Shown piece by piece: positions 33,304 to 45,082 of a DNA stretch of 64,000 nucleotides. The stretch is from Venturia oleaginea (lineage: Eukaryota > Ascomycota > Dothideomycetes > Venturiales > Venturiaceae). Each line of letters starts with the position of its first letter. Position 1 is the first letter of the stretch. Made by a program: the position numbers and the translations under genes. The stretch covers positions 124,001-188,000 of the forward strand of contig JABMLP010000007.1 of NCBI GenBank assembly GCA_013176395.1, in the 5' to 3' direction. The notes beneath the pieces were generated by a model. It saw only the letters and a program-made list of their open reading frames with translations. It searched no databases and had not been told where the DNA came from.

Positions 33304-34719
33304 CAAGTACATTATATAAGCCAACGCTATAAGTTAGAGCGAAAAGTACCTCATTTATGCTTTCTAGGTCCCAGGAAAGAGTTTTTCAAGATCATTTTTA
33401 CACGAGAAAGAGAACATCTAATTATGTTAATCTACCTGGCTATATTCTTTATTCCCCTGCAATTTACTTCGATCCTATACGAGGAAAGAGAAAACAGCTT
33501 GAAAGTTGAAGTTCCTAGGAAAGAGGGGATGAAGGGAGTGATATTGTACGCCAAAACCCCTTACGGAGATCCCTAATATGTAATATCAGACTCAGAAATA
33601 CCACGTACTTGGCTTACCGCCCTATACAATCGCATCGATAGTACTGTGCTAAATAGGAAGACTTAGCATCAGCATTTGAAATCTGTTTTGGCGCTCGAAA
33701 TGTCCCTTTCAAATCGATGACGAGGATCGACTGGTAAGTTACCCTTGCGTTATATTTACGATTTTTCGAAACGGATAATTCACCATCTCTGTTATCCCAA
33801 CTCCACCGGACCCTCGATCAAACATTCCAACCACAACCCAGCCACATCACACCCCCAAACTAACCCAAACATAACCTCATCACAAACAATCAATCAGTCA
33901 GTCAATCGATGAATCAAATCGAGTAAATACAACACCATCATCTGTCCCACAAAGCCCGAGTCTCCAACCCAACCCCACCCCCCCCTCCCCCCCCCAAAAA
34001 AAAAAAAAAAAGAGTAAACATCTTAGATAAAGAAGAGTACCTAAGAAAGACCAACCGTAGTCCCCCGTAAACCCTCTCTAGAAAACTCAAACCTAACCCC
34101 CACTCCAAAATCCCCTTCCAAAGGTCCATTCCAGAAAAAAGAGGGTATCGATAATCCGATCCGATCCGGCCGGCTGGACTTCTAGCCAAGGGAGATTGAT
34201 AGATAGAAGGATGGATACCATCTCTTACCTTACCTTACCTTACGAATAGTAAAGAAAGGAAGGAAACTGTGGGGGGAAAAAAAGAAAAAGAGCAAGACAA
34301 TATTGTATCAACCATCCATCCATTCATCAAACATCCATTCATCAAACAAAGAAAAAACGCAGACCACAAAACGCAAACAAAAAAACAAACAAACAAACAA
34401 GACAAAGGCCAGGAAAGAAAGCGAACAGCACAAAAACCACATCTGCACAGTCTTCTTGCTCTCCCGTTGAAAGAACAAAAAAGATGTAGAATATATACTC
34501 CACTCACATACTCAGTATTCAGACAAAGCCCTCCCCTCGCATTTTGATACCATACACCATTTCCAACACGCGACCTATGCAACATCCTTTCTCCCGCCCT
34601 ATACAACCTCCTCTCAATCATACTTTACACAACAACCTGTCCAATCCGGCGAGCGACCCTCATCCATCCACCCACCTCACCCCCCATCTCCCCAATCGAC
34701 ACGCCCCCCATCAACGCAC
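33304..34719. other. intergenic / 3' flank of SWI1, simple repeats
   Basis: No gene. Contains a C-run followed by about 17 A (about 33977-34013), taccttaccttacctt at about 34226-34243 and (aaac)n near 34377-34400. The C/T-rich plus strand next to SWI1 corresponds to its 3' untranslated region. Confidence 0.5.
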
Positions 34720-37700
34720 TCAACCCCCCAAATCCCCCAACGCAATCATCTCCCTCAAAACGACCTGATCAAGAGAAATATCAATCACCGCTCCCATAAC
34801 CGTGGCCTGTTTCGGTATAATCTCACCGCTGAATCCACCAAGCGCAATCGCCCTTTCCCACTCCTCATCCACATCAACACCATCCACCTCGACATCCTCC
34901 AAAACCCTCGCCTTCGGTTTCTTCATGTCTAAAGGTGGTTCATCATCCTCATCCTCATCCTCATCAACCACCTTGGTAGCGGAGAGTGCATTACTACCGA
35001 TGCTCTTCATACCAAGCCTCCTGAGCATACCAAGCGCCCGATGCGTCACAATCCCAAACATCAAGTCTTCATTGATGGGAGGAGGTTGACGCACAACACC
35101 ACCACGCGCCTGTTGTAACCTCGCCTCCTCCATTTGTAATCTGACCTTCTCCTGTCCATCCCTCGCCGCCAACAGCGCAGATAACCGCAACAGCGACGGC
35201 GCCCATCCATCCTCAGCTGCCAACCACTCCTTGGCGAGTCCAACTTCAACGCCAGGGACGAGCACAGAGAGGATGTCGGCGACGAGCATGCCTTGAGTCA
35301 GGATTGGTTTTCGTGCTTCACACGTTCGTACCACTGATGCGTCTGAGGGGCGTTCTGGGAGGACGGCAGTCGCGAAAGCGAAGGTTTGCGTGAGGAGTTC
35401 GTATTGCTGGTATGCTGGTGTACCCGGTGAAGTGGAAATGTTATCGAGGAAGAGGTGTTTGTATAGTGTCCGGTTCGGGTCGTCTCTCGCAAGAAGTTTG
35501 GCAAGACTGTCGATGGCAGGGGGATAATACTTATGTATCTCGACATTGTAATGTGAGAATCGGAGTGGTTTCGTCGATGCAGGCGATGGTCCTGGGGCGA
35601 AGGAGAGTAAAAATTGAAGGATATTGAAAGCATCTTCTCGAGACGGGAGTGAAGTTTTGTCAGAGATGTTGGACAATATTATGACGACGTCTTTCATGAA
35701 ATCCGAGGCGTTCACATAGGATCGTAGAAACATATTCCGTGTTCCGAGAAGTCGTATCGATGAAGACAGGAATCTGATGACCGGTTTCGAGTTTGCGAGG
35801 AAGTATTGGTTCTTATCCGAATACCGTCCAGGATCAGACAGATTTCGTAGTATCGTAGTGATAGCAACCAGGCGATCCGCCGCCCGATCGAGCTGCCATG
35901 CAAGTGTGCCCACTTCCGGTATGTCCTGAAGACCATGCACCTCCATCTTGACATTTCGCAGCACATCCTCATACGAGCCGAGATCAAGGATATCCGAAAC
36001 CTCGGGCGCTTCCTCTGCCAAAATCTCGACTTGATCCTCAGCGCAATCGAGCAGTATGTCGATTAGATCCTCGCACATGTCCAGCTCGAGCAGGACCTGC
36101 CGGTGGTGAGTCATCTTGACCAAGACATCCAAGGCGTACCGCATTTCTCCGTGTATTCCAGATTGCAAACTCAACGTGAGAGCATGAATATCCGCATTTC
36201 CCATTTCTTCCAGATTCGGCACATTCGGTATCAAAGTGACCAGCTTTTCTACTTCTCTTGCTCTGTTGTCCACGCCATCAATGCCACCCCAGCTGTCTTC
36301 CAGGAATTTCCATCTCGGCTCATGATTCGTCGTCTCTTCCTGTTCCGGTCCACCAATCTTCAGTACCTTCTGCGCGCCATTGGTCATCTTCGTAGCGGAC
36401 TCAGCACGTTCCAATTTCCCAGGAGGTGGTGTCGCAAAGGCAGGTTTCGCCAGAGCTGGTGATCCTTCCAGTTTATAGCTGGCGCTTTTCCGGTGTTGAT
36501 CCAATGCAGTCTGCGGCCTCATAACACTCGGCTCTGTCTGCGGCGTCGCCCATCCATTGCTCCCAGGTAGCGATGCATTGTTTTGCACAGGCGTCATTTG
36601 CTGCGGTGTCGGGGGCTGTTGCTGGCCCACTGCATTCATCCTCTGCAATTGTTGCATGTAGTGCTGTGTCGAATGAGTACCTTGAGGCGTTTGTGGCATT
36701 GCCCTGTCTGGAGACATGGCCTGGGCAGCACCCATCCCTCCCATCTGCTGCTGTTGCTGTTGCATTTGCTCCATCTTCATTTTCTGTTGGGCTTGCGCGT
36801 TCGCATACGTCGCGGCTTCCCATGGTCCCAGATTCTTCTCGAAGATGTCCTTTATCTCCATCGCAGCATTCGGATACTGGTCCGGTTGATATCCCATCCG
36901 TTGCGCCACCTGGATCCATTGACTCCCCATTGTGATCCGTTTTGAGCCCTTGGCTCTCATGACAAGTGTGAACAGGGCGAACAGACTTATGGGCCGACCT
37001 CCCACGTGGGGTTGAGGATTGAATGGGCGTCCACCACCGGTCATGTATTTATGCACGTTTTGCAAAAACTTCTGCTCCTCCATCATCCTCTGCTGTTGAC
37101 TCTGTATCTGTTGGGCTTGCATGTTGCCTCCCGGTTGGCCCTGCTGTCGCGTCGGTGTCTGCAAACCCCCAGGCCCAGCCATCATCGGGTTTCCCATCAC
37201 AGCCTGCTGTTGCTGTCGCGCGCGATTCTGCTGCATCTGCTGTTGCTGTTGCATTTGCTGTTTCATTGTATGCAGGCGATGCGCTTCAGCTTGCTGCGAC
37301 GCCAGATTGGGAGTCAATTGGACTTGCGCGGCAGAATATGGCATCTGTCCACCGGACATGTTCGGCATGCCACCAGGACCACCTCCGAAATTCTGAGCAT
37401 TATATCCTTGAGGCATTGACTGTTGACCGGGCATGAAATTGCCTCCTCCACCCATATGTGACGGCATGTTCTGACCTCCCATCTGGCCGTTCATCTGTCC
37501 GGCCATGAATTGCGCGTTCTGCGGTGTCCCGACGCGTCCATTGGAATCTGGCGTTCCCAGACCCGGCTGTTGTTGTTGTTGTTGCGACATTGGGAAATGC
37601 GGGTTTGGAGAATTGCGCGCGGGAGGTCGGAATTGCTGACTTGATAGAGTAGGAGATGGTGTCGCGTTCGCGGATCCATGCTGTTGTTGTAGATGTTGGT

Positions 37701-38043
37701 AAGGATTGGGCGCGTGCAATTGCTGTCCTTGTGGGTTCCCCTGGAAGCCGGCACCTGGGTAACCGGCTTGTTGAGGAGTTTGCGACCGCGAATGATTAGT
37801 ATTGGAGGGTGTCTGATGCGGCGACGCTGCTACTCCGTCGTCGCGCGATCGTTTGGAAGGAACGACGGAATTAACTGGGTAAGGGAATTGGGGGGTTTGC
37901 GACCTTTGTTGGTGTTGTTGCTGCTGCTGAAGCGCGGCCTGCTGTTGCTGGTACTGGGCATTCTGGAACGACGGGTTGTTGTTTTGATTGTTGTTAAACA
38001 TGTACGACGAGGTATCGAAAGCCGCGTCTGAAAATCCATTCAT
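34720..38043 (-). CDS. swi1: SWI/SNF chromatin-remodelling subunit SWI1 (ARID protein)
   Basis: DNA-binding subunit of the SWI/SNF nucleosome remodeller. Single exon, 1,107 residues. The N-terminal about 330 residues are Gln/Asn/Pro/Gly-rich with polyQ runs, as in yeast Swi1 (prion-type composition). The ARID domain lies at about residues 330-425 (EEQKFLQNVHKYM, GGRPISLFALFTLVMRAKG, WIQVAQRMGYQP). The C-terminal half has the fungal SWI1 conserved region (LAWQLDRAADRLVAITTILRNLSD, RFLSSSIRLLGTRNMFLRS). An acidic segment (DEDEDEDDE) precedes the end. Intact, with no intron needed. Confidence 0.92.
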   Translation of the reverse strand: MNGFSDAAFDTSSYMFNNNQNNNPSFQNAQYQQQQAALQQQQQHQQRSQTPQFPYPVNSVVPSKRSRDDGVAASPHQTPSNTNHSRSQTPQQAGYPGAGFQGNPQGQQLHAPNPYQHLQQQHGSANATPSPTLSSQQFRPPARNSPNPHFPMSQQQQQQPGLGTPDSNGRVGTPQNAQFMAGQMNGQMGGQNMPSHMGGGGNFMPGQQSMPQGYNAQNFGGGPGGMPNMSGGQMPYSAAQVQLTPNLASQQAEAHRLHTMKQQMQQQQQMQQNRARQQQQAVMGNPMMAGPGGLQTPTRQQGQPGGNMQAQQIQSQQQRMMEEQKFLQNVHKYMTGGGRPFNPQPHVGGRPISLFALFTLVMRAKGSKRITMGSQWIQVAQRMGYQPDQYPNAAMEIKDIFEKNLGPWEAATYANAQAQQKMKMEQMQQQQQQMGGMGAAQAMSPDRAMPQTPQGTHSTQHYMQQLQRMNAVGQQQPPTPQQMTPVQNNASLPGSNGWATPQTEPSVMRPQTALDQHRKSASYKLEGSPALAKPAFATPPPGKLERAESATKMTNGAQKVLKIGGPEQEETTNHEPRWKFLEDSWGGIDGVDNRAREVEKLVTLIPNVPNLEEMGNADIHALTLSLQSGIHGEMRYALDVLVKMTHHRQVLLELDMCEDLIDILLDCAEDQVEILAEEAPEVSDILDLGSYEDVLRNVKMEVHGLQDIPEVGTLAWQLDRAADRLVAITTILRNLSDPGRYSDKNQYFLANSKPVIRFLSSSIRLLGTRNMFLRSYVNASDFMKDVVIILSNISDKTSLPSREDAFNILQFLLSFAPGPSPASTKPLRFSHYNVEIHKYYPPAIDSLAKLLARDDPNRTLYKHLFLDNISTSPGTPAYQQYELLTQTFAFATAVLPERPSDASVVRTCEARKPILTQGMLVADILSVLVPGVEVGLAKEWLAAEDGWAPSLLRLSALLAARDGQEKVRLQMEEARLQQARGGVVRQPPPINEDLMFGIVTHRALGMLRRLGMKSIGSNALSATKVVDEDEDEDDEPPLDMKKPKARVLEDVEVDGVDVDEEWERAIALGGFSGEIIPKQATVMGAVIDISLDQVVLREMIALGDLGG

Positions 38044-39872
38044 GGTTCATCTATCTGCAAAAGGCACATATCAGCCACGGACATGAGGCCGGTGAGTCGC
38101 ACATGAAAATGGCTCGCAGCGGAACCAGAGGATCAACAGTGTTGGGGGAGGGGAGCGGAGGGAGGGAGGGGAGGGAGTTTCGCAGCAGCGATACACGGGG
38201 GCGGGCAATCAATCAGATGGCGACAGCGCGACCTTTTCCACCCGGCAAGGCAAAGGAAATTCGCCGTCACGGCCAGCAGGGCTCCGGGGGAGGAGGGCTG
38301 ACTGTGGGAGAGAATATCGGTGCGGTCGCGCAACGAATGAGAAATGACGCGTGGTGCTTCTACGAGGGACTGGCAGGCCAGTCTTGGCTTTGGTGACCCG
38401 ATAGCGTTGAAGAGGGAATATCGGCTTACCGAGAGCAGGAGTGGGCGGAGGGAGGGCGGTTGTGTGGATGGATGGGCTTTCAGAATGCGTTGGCTGGAGA
38501 CAGGCAGAGATGCGTTGGCTGGAGACAGGCGGAGACAGGCAGAGAGAGACGAAACTGAGTTTCTGCCATTGCTGGGCCATTTTCAGACTAGGCCTCACGT
38601 GCAGGCGCGGACACAGGCTCTCGCTGAGGAGCGCAGGACGGAATCACTCGCAACAACATCTACATACTGAGTCCCGACAGCGAGAGAGGAGGAGGAGAGG
38701 AGGGGAGAGGAGGAGCATCGGCAACGAGGGAGACAGCGACAACCATGGGCGGAGGCAGGAGGAAGTCGGCAGGTTGAGGCGTGGGCGTGGATAGTTGTAG
38801 ATGCGCTAGCCAGATTAGACTCGAGCCAAAAGACATTCTTGATACCACTCCGAGGGCCAACTTGGCTCACACGAGCTGCTTCTTCTATTGAATCCATCGT
38901 ACTCACACGGGCTGCTTCTTCTGTTGAGTCCATCGTACTCACACGGGCTGCTTCTTCTGTTGAGTCCATCGTAGCTCACACGAGCTGCTTCTTATCATCA
39001 TCAGCGGACCTCGACTCGATTCTACCTACCATGGCTCAATACTATGGCGAATGTCAAAAGCATGTTCCTCATGTCCGCTGAAACAAAGCTTCGTGTTCCA
39101 CCCACGCCTACTCTGTGGAAACATGCACCATCCTGTGTTGCCAAACTGAAACCTCAACCTGTCCGAGCGTCTCCATCAATCATCAACCAACGGACGACTC
39201 ACCGACCTGTCCGCCATGTCTCGATGCAGTTATCCGCCGTTATCCTTCATCAGCCCAGCCGAAAAAGTAATGAGCCTCAATCGCTCCACCTTGCGCTACA
39301 ACTCATCGCATCTTCCTGAACCGAACCCTCTCTCTGAACCGAACCCAACCCTTGAACTGCCATCACAAGACCAGCCCATAGCCAGTAGTGGAATGGACCC
39401 TTCTCAACCATCTATTCTTCGAGGTAGGCGGCCAGCAACTGTTCTCAACTTCTTGAACTCCTGCATGTCTTCGACCTATTTCGATATGTCACGTGCTTTT
39501 TCGCCAAAATTAAGAATCCACTTGTGTCAGCCATGGAACGTTGAAATTCTCGTTGAGTTGAAGCTTGTCCCGTGATAACGAGTCGGATTAATCAAGAGAT
39601 TATAATACATTTCAATAACGTGTAGATCAGAAACAATTTTCTCATGAGTTCAACTTCGGGAACGATTCCAAAATCCAACAGGAATGGAATGAGAGGGAGG
39701 AAAGAAGGAAAGAAAGAAAGAAAGGAGGGCATGTGTAGAACCAACGACTATCATCCTATCATTCAACATTGTATATCAATTAGAAAATAGCCAGCCGGTC
39801 CAAAGCGCCACGCCCTCACAGCATGGCGAACAGAGACCAATACTACAACGACAGTCCAAAACACCAACAGCA
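38044..39872. other. long intergenic region upstream of SWI1
   Basis: About 1.8 kb without a supported gene. It holds the SWI1 promoter, GGAG-rich sequence, short repeats of ggagacaggc (about 38488-38545), a 36-bp minisatellite (listed separately) and a (gaaa)n tract near 39700-39725. Overlapping plus-strand frames at 39044-39575 have no recognised domain. Confidence 0.45.
38867..38993. repeat. 36-bp minisatellite, 3.5 units
   Basis: Unit cacacgrgctgcttcttctr (start of unit) ... gaatccatcgtact, repeated at 38867, 38903 and 38939 plus a partial unit at about 38976. Units 2 and 3 are identical except at the end. On the minus strand it reads as a repeated MDSTEEAARVST, which I regard as incidental. 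Confidence 0.85.
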
Positions 39873-42800
39873 TCAGACCGGCATCATCCCAATGCCACCT
39901 CTAAATACATTCCCACCAGCACCAGCACCTCCTCCACTTGCTCTCTTACCCCCTCCTCCGCCTCTGCTACTCTTCCATCCTCTCTTCTTGAACCCGCCAC
40001 CCCCAGCGCCACTCCCCTTCGCCGCGTTCTTCTTATATCCACCTTTCTTTCCGCCAGCTCCATTCTTAGGCAAGACCACCTTCTTGCCGGCTGTCGCTTG
40101 CGCAACACCAAAATCCCTGTTGAATTTCTCCACACTCGCCGGTTTTGCGGGCATCTGGAAGTGCGGGCTAGGCCCATCCTCTTCATCATCCTCATCGTCC
40201 TCTTCAGATGGATCCTCGCCATACTCATCTTCTTCCTCCTCATCACTAACAAGATCAATGACATTTAGGTGATTGGGATCTATAGGTCGTTGGTTCTCGT
40301 CATCCTCAAATTCCTCGTCGTCGCTGTTGTCCCGGGGAAAGCCTTTGGCGTCTTTAAGATTGTTCAGCATCGTGATAAAAACATGGCCATGGCGTTCAAC
40401 CATGCCTGGTTTGATTCCCGGAATGGAGAGCAAATCTTGTTTGTTTCTGGACAGGTTGATAGCCATGTGCCGCAAAATAGTGTCCGAGAAGGGTCTTTGA
40501 CGTAACTGTTGGACTTGCTGTATCTTCTTGGCTTGATCATGCGCGTTGAACACAAACATTTCTACGAGCTCGCGATGCGACTCTGACAGCTTGTCCATGA
40601 CCTTGTCATTTGTGATTGGTGGGCCGATTTCACGACTCTTCTTCTGCTTGGCCTTGCCAGTCTCTCGCACCGGGACAAAATCGTCGTCTTCATCGTCTGG
40701 AACTATGAAAGAATCGCGAGCGTAGCCATTAGCATACCGCGGGGGTGGTCCGAAAGAGTCTTCCTCGTCTTCTCCGTCCTCGGCCTCATCGTCCACGAAT
40801 GAGGCGTTCTTGCGCCGTTTCGACACGGCCTGGATGGGAGACGAGACGTTGGTCGAGAATGGTAGAGTACGTGCCGCTGCGACACCAGTTTGGTTGGCGC
40901 CAGAAGTCTTGGTCTTACGTTTGGGTTTCGCTGGTGCGCTGGCGGACGTTTTCTTAGGAGACGTTCTCACTGCCATTCGAACAGGCCGTCGGCCTTGCAT
41001 GAAGGGTTGGGCATTGCATCCAGGCTATCATATGTCAGTCACACGACTGCCCATAAGAGCGGATTACTTACCTCAATGTACGAAGAAGCGAAACCCGCTT
41101 TGTTGACCTCATTCTTCTCCTCCAAGGCATTCTCGGCCACCAAGAGCTGGAAAAGTCTTTCTGCATCTTCTCTATCAAGATCCGACCCGGCACCATGTTC
41201 GTTCAGTTGGTCGTGACGAGCGTCCTTGATCTTCTTGGTCTTGACACCGCGGAAGACCTCGACACAGTAGAGAAGGGTCACTTTGTGCTTATTCTCTACA
41301 AGCTTCTTTACAAGCTTGACCGCAGAGCCAGCATGCTGGGAAAAGTCCCTGGTCTCAAATGTACTGCTGGAGTTGCAATTGTCACAGGTTTTCTTGCAAT
41401 CAGCAGCAGAGAAACGTTCGCTAAAGTAGCTGAGCACCTGGACTCTCCGGCAATCGCTCTTGTTGTCACAATATTGGACGACGCTTTGTAGCATGGTCTT
41501 CTGCCGTTCTTTTTGCTCCCAGCTACCTTCACTTTCATCTATCATCTTCTTGAGAATTGTCGTGTCTTGGTAGCTCCAGTATAAATAGCAGCCAGACTTG
41601 AGCCCGTCTCTGCCAGCTCGACCGGTTTCCTGATAGTAGCCTTCGAGACTTTTCGGCACGCTGGTATGAATGACGAAGCGAACATTGGGCTTATCGATGC
41701 CCATGCCAAATGCAATCGTGGCCACAATAATGTGGGTCTTGCCTTGTTGCCACTCTGTCTGGACTTTTCTTTTTTCTGCTGGCTCCATTGCCGCATGGTA
41801 ATGCGCAGCACTGATGCTCCTTTGTGAAAGTTGCTTTGCAAGGGTCTCGCACTGTTTCCTCGACATACAGTAAATGATCCCACATTTGCAACTGTACGAT
41901 GTATTGATTAGCTCCGCAATTTCGTCAACATTTCCCTTCTTCCTTGGACGGACGTCGTATGAAAGATTGACTCGATTGAAGCTCTGCTTGAACTCTTCAC
42001 ATCCTCTCATGCCCATGTTGTGGATGACGTCCACCTTGACATTCTCCGTGGCGGTAGCCGTGAGTGCCATCACAGGAACCCCAGGAAATCGTTTCCTGAC
42101 TTCGCCCAACTGCTTGTAATCAGGTCTGAAGTCATGACCCCATTGGCTGACACAGTGGGCCTCATCGATGACGAGGCGTGCCAGGCGATTACGGGCGTGC
42201 AGAGATTGAAGAGCATTGATGACGGTAGGACTCTTGTTCAGCATTTCTGGTGTAACATAAAGCAAGTGGATGAATTGCTCCACGCGCTCCTCTTTCAAGG
42301 CGTTGAAAATTAAGGTTTTCTCTTCTTGTGAGCTTTCGCTGTTGATCAGAAGGGCTTGCACATCGAGCTCTCGCAAGTGCGAGACTTGATCTTCCATAAG
42401 ACTGAGCAGTGGAGAAATGACGATGGTGACACCACGAGTCTTCCCTGACTTCAAAATGGCAGGCAGTTGATAACACAATGACTTCCCACCTCCGGTGGGC
42501 ATCAAAACAAAGGTGTCCTTTCCAGACAGAGTTGCGTTGATTGCTTCAAGCTGGTTGGGCCGAAATCCTCGTAATCCAAAGACATCTCGCAAGGCAGCTT
42601 TGACATCTTGAGACCATGGGAACTGCATACCAGGAGCAGTTTGAGCAGCAGATAGCTTTTTGCTCGGTGCTACAGATTTTTGAAGACTTTGCTTCGACTT
42701 GCTTGGGATATTGCCTGATGCTTCACCAAAGACGGTTCGCGGTGCGCCCTGCCAATCAATTGTGCCGGTCCTCGGGAGATTCTCAAGATTCTCTGCCATA

Positions 42801-44884
42801 AACAGCATGTCATCATCATCAAGTCCAAACTCTTCCTCGGGTGCGTCGTATAAGGAGGTCTGAGGTGGCGGACCACCCATATTGTTTTCGTACATGGCCT
42901 CCAGAGCCTCATGATCATCGTCAAAATCGTTCTCATCGAATTCAAAGTCTATTTTAGATGGCTTTGGCGATAACTGTTTTGGATTCTTCTGGAAAGGATT
43001 TGCCTCGAAACGACTTGTGGGCTGTAAATCGAGGGTGCTTTTGTATGATGTCGATTGGTGTATCGTGGTGGGCATGGAAAATAGATGGGATCTATTTTGA
43101 TCGAAACGGAGAGGCTCACTTGGTACAACTCGAGCTTGTGTCTGGGCTTTGCTCGGACTGACTGGTTTACTGTACTGCGTTTGTTTGACATGCTGAGTGT
43201 TCGGGACTATGCTTGATTCTGGGACCACAACTTCTTGAGGCTTTTCATGCACGGGGGTAACTTGAGTCGACTTCACGACAACTGAGCCAGCCCGAGTAAT
43301 TGGCGCTGCTGATTTTGATGAGCTATCGAAGATTCCAGCTTGTCGAAGCAGTTGCGCAAGCTCTGCTTCTAGCTGCTTCAGTGAAGCCGTGACCTCCTTG
43401 TTCTCGTCCATTTTTGTCTGCGGATGATCGATGCCTTCGTTGAAGAATTCCAAGAACATGGTTCTGAGCTGTTTCTTTCGTTCTAAGCATGTCCTGTAAG
43501 CCGTCGCAACTTCCGAAAGTCTTTCGAATGCTTCCTTTTTCTCTTTGTTCACTTTTAATTGGTCGTCCAGATCACGGGATTTGAAGCCGTGATCATCAAG
43601 GTGTCGGTAAGCCTGATCACTGAGACGCAGTCGTTCTTCCGTCAGACGTTCTTTATAAACCTCATTGCCCTTTTCGCCCCATTCCAAAAATTTGTCAATG
43701 GCGGTTTGCTCCTGCGGCCCGAAATTCGTGGCTGGCACCGGCACAGGAGTCTGCGTTGTCAAGGTATCCTTCTCTTCAGCTTCGTCATCATCAGAGTCTG
43801 CCACGACACGTGCAATACGTTTCTGAAGAGGTCTCCCGTTGGTTTGTGATATTTCCGAAGCAGTACGAGTCAACGACTTCCGTTTTCTTGTGGTCTCTGT
43901 CCGAATATTCATCTCCGTCAAGGTGACTTCTTCATCGTACTCGTCTTCAGGAGCTGGACAAGAAACATTTGTAATCAAAGCAGGAGGCGGCGGATCGACT
44001 CGTAGAAGATTCGAGGGCACCGAAGGTCTCCGCACAGACGAATGGCGTGTAGGGGAATGCGCGATAGAACGCGATGCTTGGGGAGACGAACGAATCAAGG
44101 CAGTCGCATAAGGCGGAGGAGGCTCGGTTGGATAATCATCGATTGATTGAAATCCAATCATGTCTGGCTGTGGTGAAAATCTGGTCTGTTTAGGCGATCG
44201 CTGTCGGCGAACTGGGGAAGGACTGCCTTGCATTTCCGAACTCTTTCTTTTTCGACTGAGCTTCGACTTGTTGACAGGACTCGTGCCGCCAGTCAAATCC
44301 AGCGTGTCCACATGCGCATACGATCTTACTGTGCTGCTCTCAGCAGTCACTATGTTCTTTCTTCTGGGTGTTCTCGAGGGCGAAGATTCGATGCTATCCA
44401 GTGCTCTTCCACTTTGAACGAATACTTGACTCAAAAGTTGTGGTTTGGAGCTGGAGCTCGGTGCAGCTCTCAAGCGTGCCATGTCCTCCGTTTGAACTTT
44501 CTCTCGAATGGCTACCGGCGAGGATATTGGAGATTGTGATTGTAATCTTGTTTTTTCCTGAATGAAAGTACTCTGGACTGATGGGCTAGCTCGCGTTCCT
44601 CGTGTCCTTTTCGGTCGTACACTGACAGATGCGGGAAGAGCATCTTCCTGCAATCGTGGGACGGGTGCTTCGAAACTCGGTGTTCGAACAATATGGGAGC
44701 TCGAGGGAGGGTTTTGCTGGGTACTAGAAGGCACAGGTGGGGCTCTCGGAGGTGGAGCGAGTGGTACGAAGGGCTTCTCTCTCAAGAGCCAGGACAGGTG
44801 CAGGTTGAGATTATTGCTGGCCATGTTGTTAGCCGCCAACGCATTGGTAGATATCTGGTAGATATACCTCGTGTCGAAAGACAT
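39873..44884 (-). CDS. sgs1: RecQ-family DNA helicase (SGS1/BLM homologue)
   Basis: 3'-5' helicase of genome maintenance, acting with topoisomerase III and Rmi1. Two long frames are one gene: a 47-bp intron (41025-41071, GTAAGT...GATAG) joins SYIE to PGCNAQPFMQGRRPVRM in phase, giving about 1,650 residues. A long disordered N-terminus precedes the helicase core: FRPNQLEAINATLSGKD, Walker A TGGGKSLCYQLPA, DEAH box LVIDEAHCVSQWGHDFRPDY, motif III LTATAT and motif VI QETGRAGRDG. The RQC zinc-binding part follows (CDNKSDCRR, CKKTCDNCNS). The HRDC domain lies in the second exon (VMDKLSESHRELVEMFVFNA, LSIPGIKPGMVERHG), then an acidic stretch and a Gly/Lys/Arg-rich tail. The ATG at 44824 (MASNNLNLHLSWLLREKPF) may be the true start, since family N-termini resemble it. 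Confidence 0.95.
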
Positions 44885-45082
44885 TGGGTCGTGACATTGC
44901 TGTGTTGATGTGACCTATCCTTCTCGTGATGAATAATACTGGTGCTTGGGGTGCCTGTTGGAGGCGTCGGGTGTCTCTTGGTGTTGTTGTTGTTACGCGC
45001 GATTTGCCACCGAATTCGTGAGAAATCGTGACCTGCAAAATTGAGACGGCACAGCTTGGCTTAGAGACGTCTATCGTTAATA
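44885..45082. promoter_or_regulatory. upstream region of SGS1, interrupted by mobile element
   Basis: Only about 180 bp separate the SGS1 start from the 14-bp target duplication of GATT-tailed copy 3, so the element sits in or at the edge of the SGS1 promoter. Confidence 0.4.

Noticed and set aside
36573..37436. Several plus-strand frames of 90-137 codons rich in Cys, Leu and Ala
   Set aside because: They are antisense to the Gln-rich N-terminal coding region of SWI1, whose CAG-type codons keep reverse frames open.
38595..38969. Minus-strand frame with repeated MDSTEEAARVST
   Set aside because: It comes from the 36-bp minisatellite and GGAG-rich sequence, with no start context or domain.
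39873..41000. 375-codon frame as a separate gene
   Set aside because: It contains an HRDC domain and joins in phase to the RecQ helicase through a normal 47-bp intron, so it is the 3' exon of SGS1.
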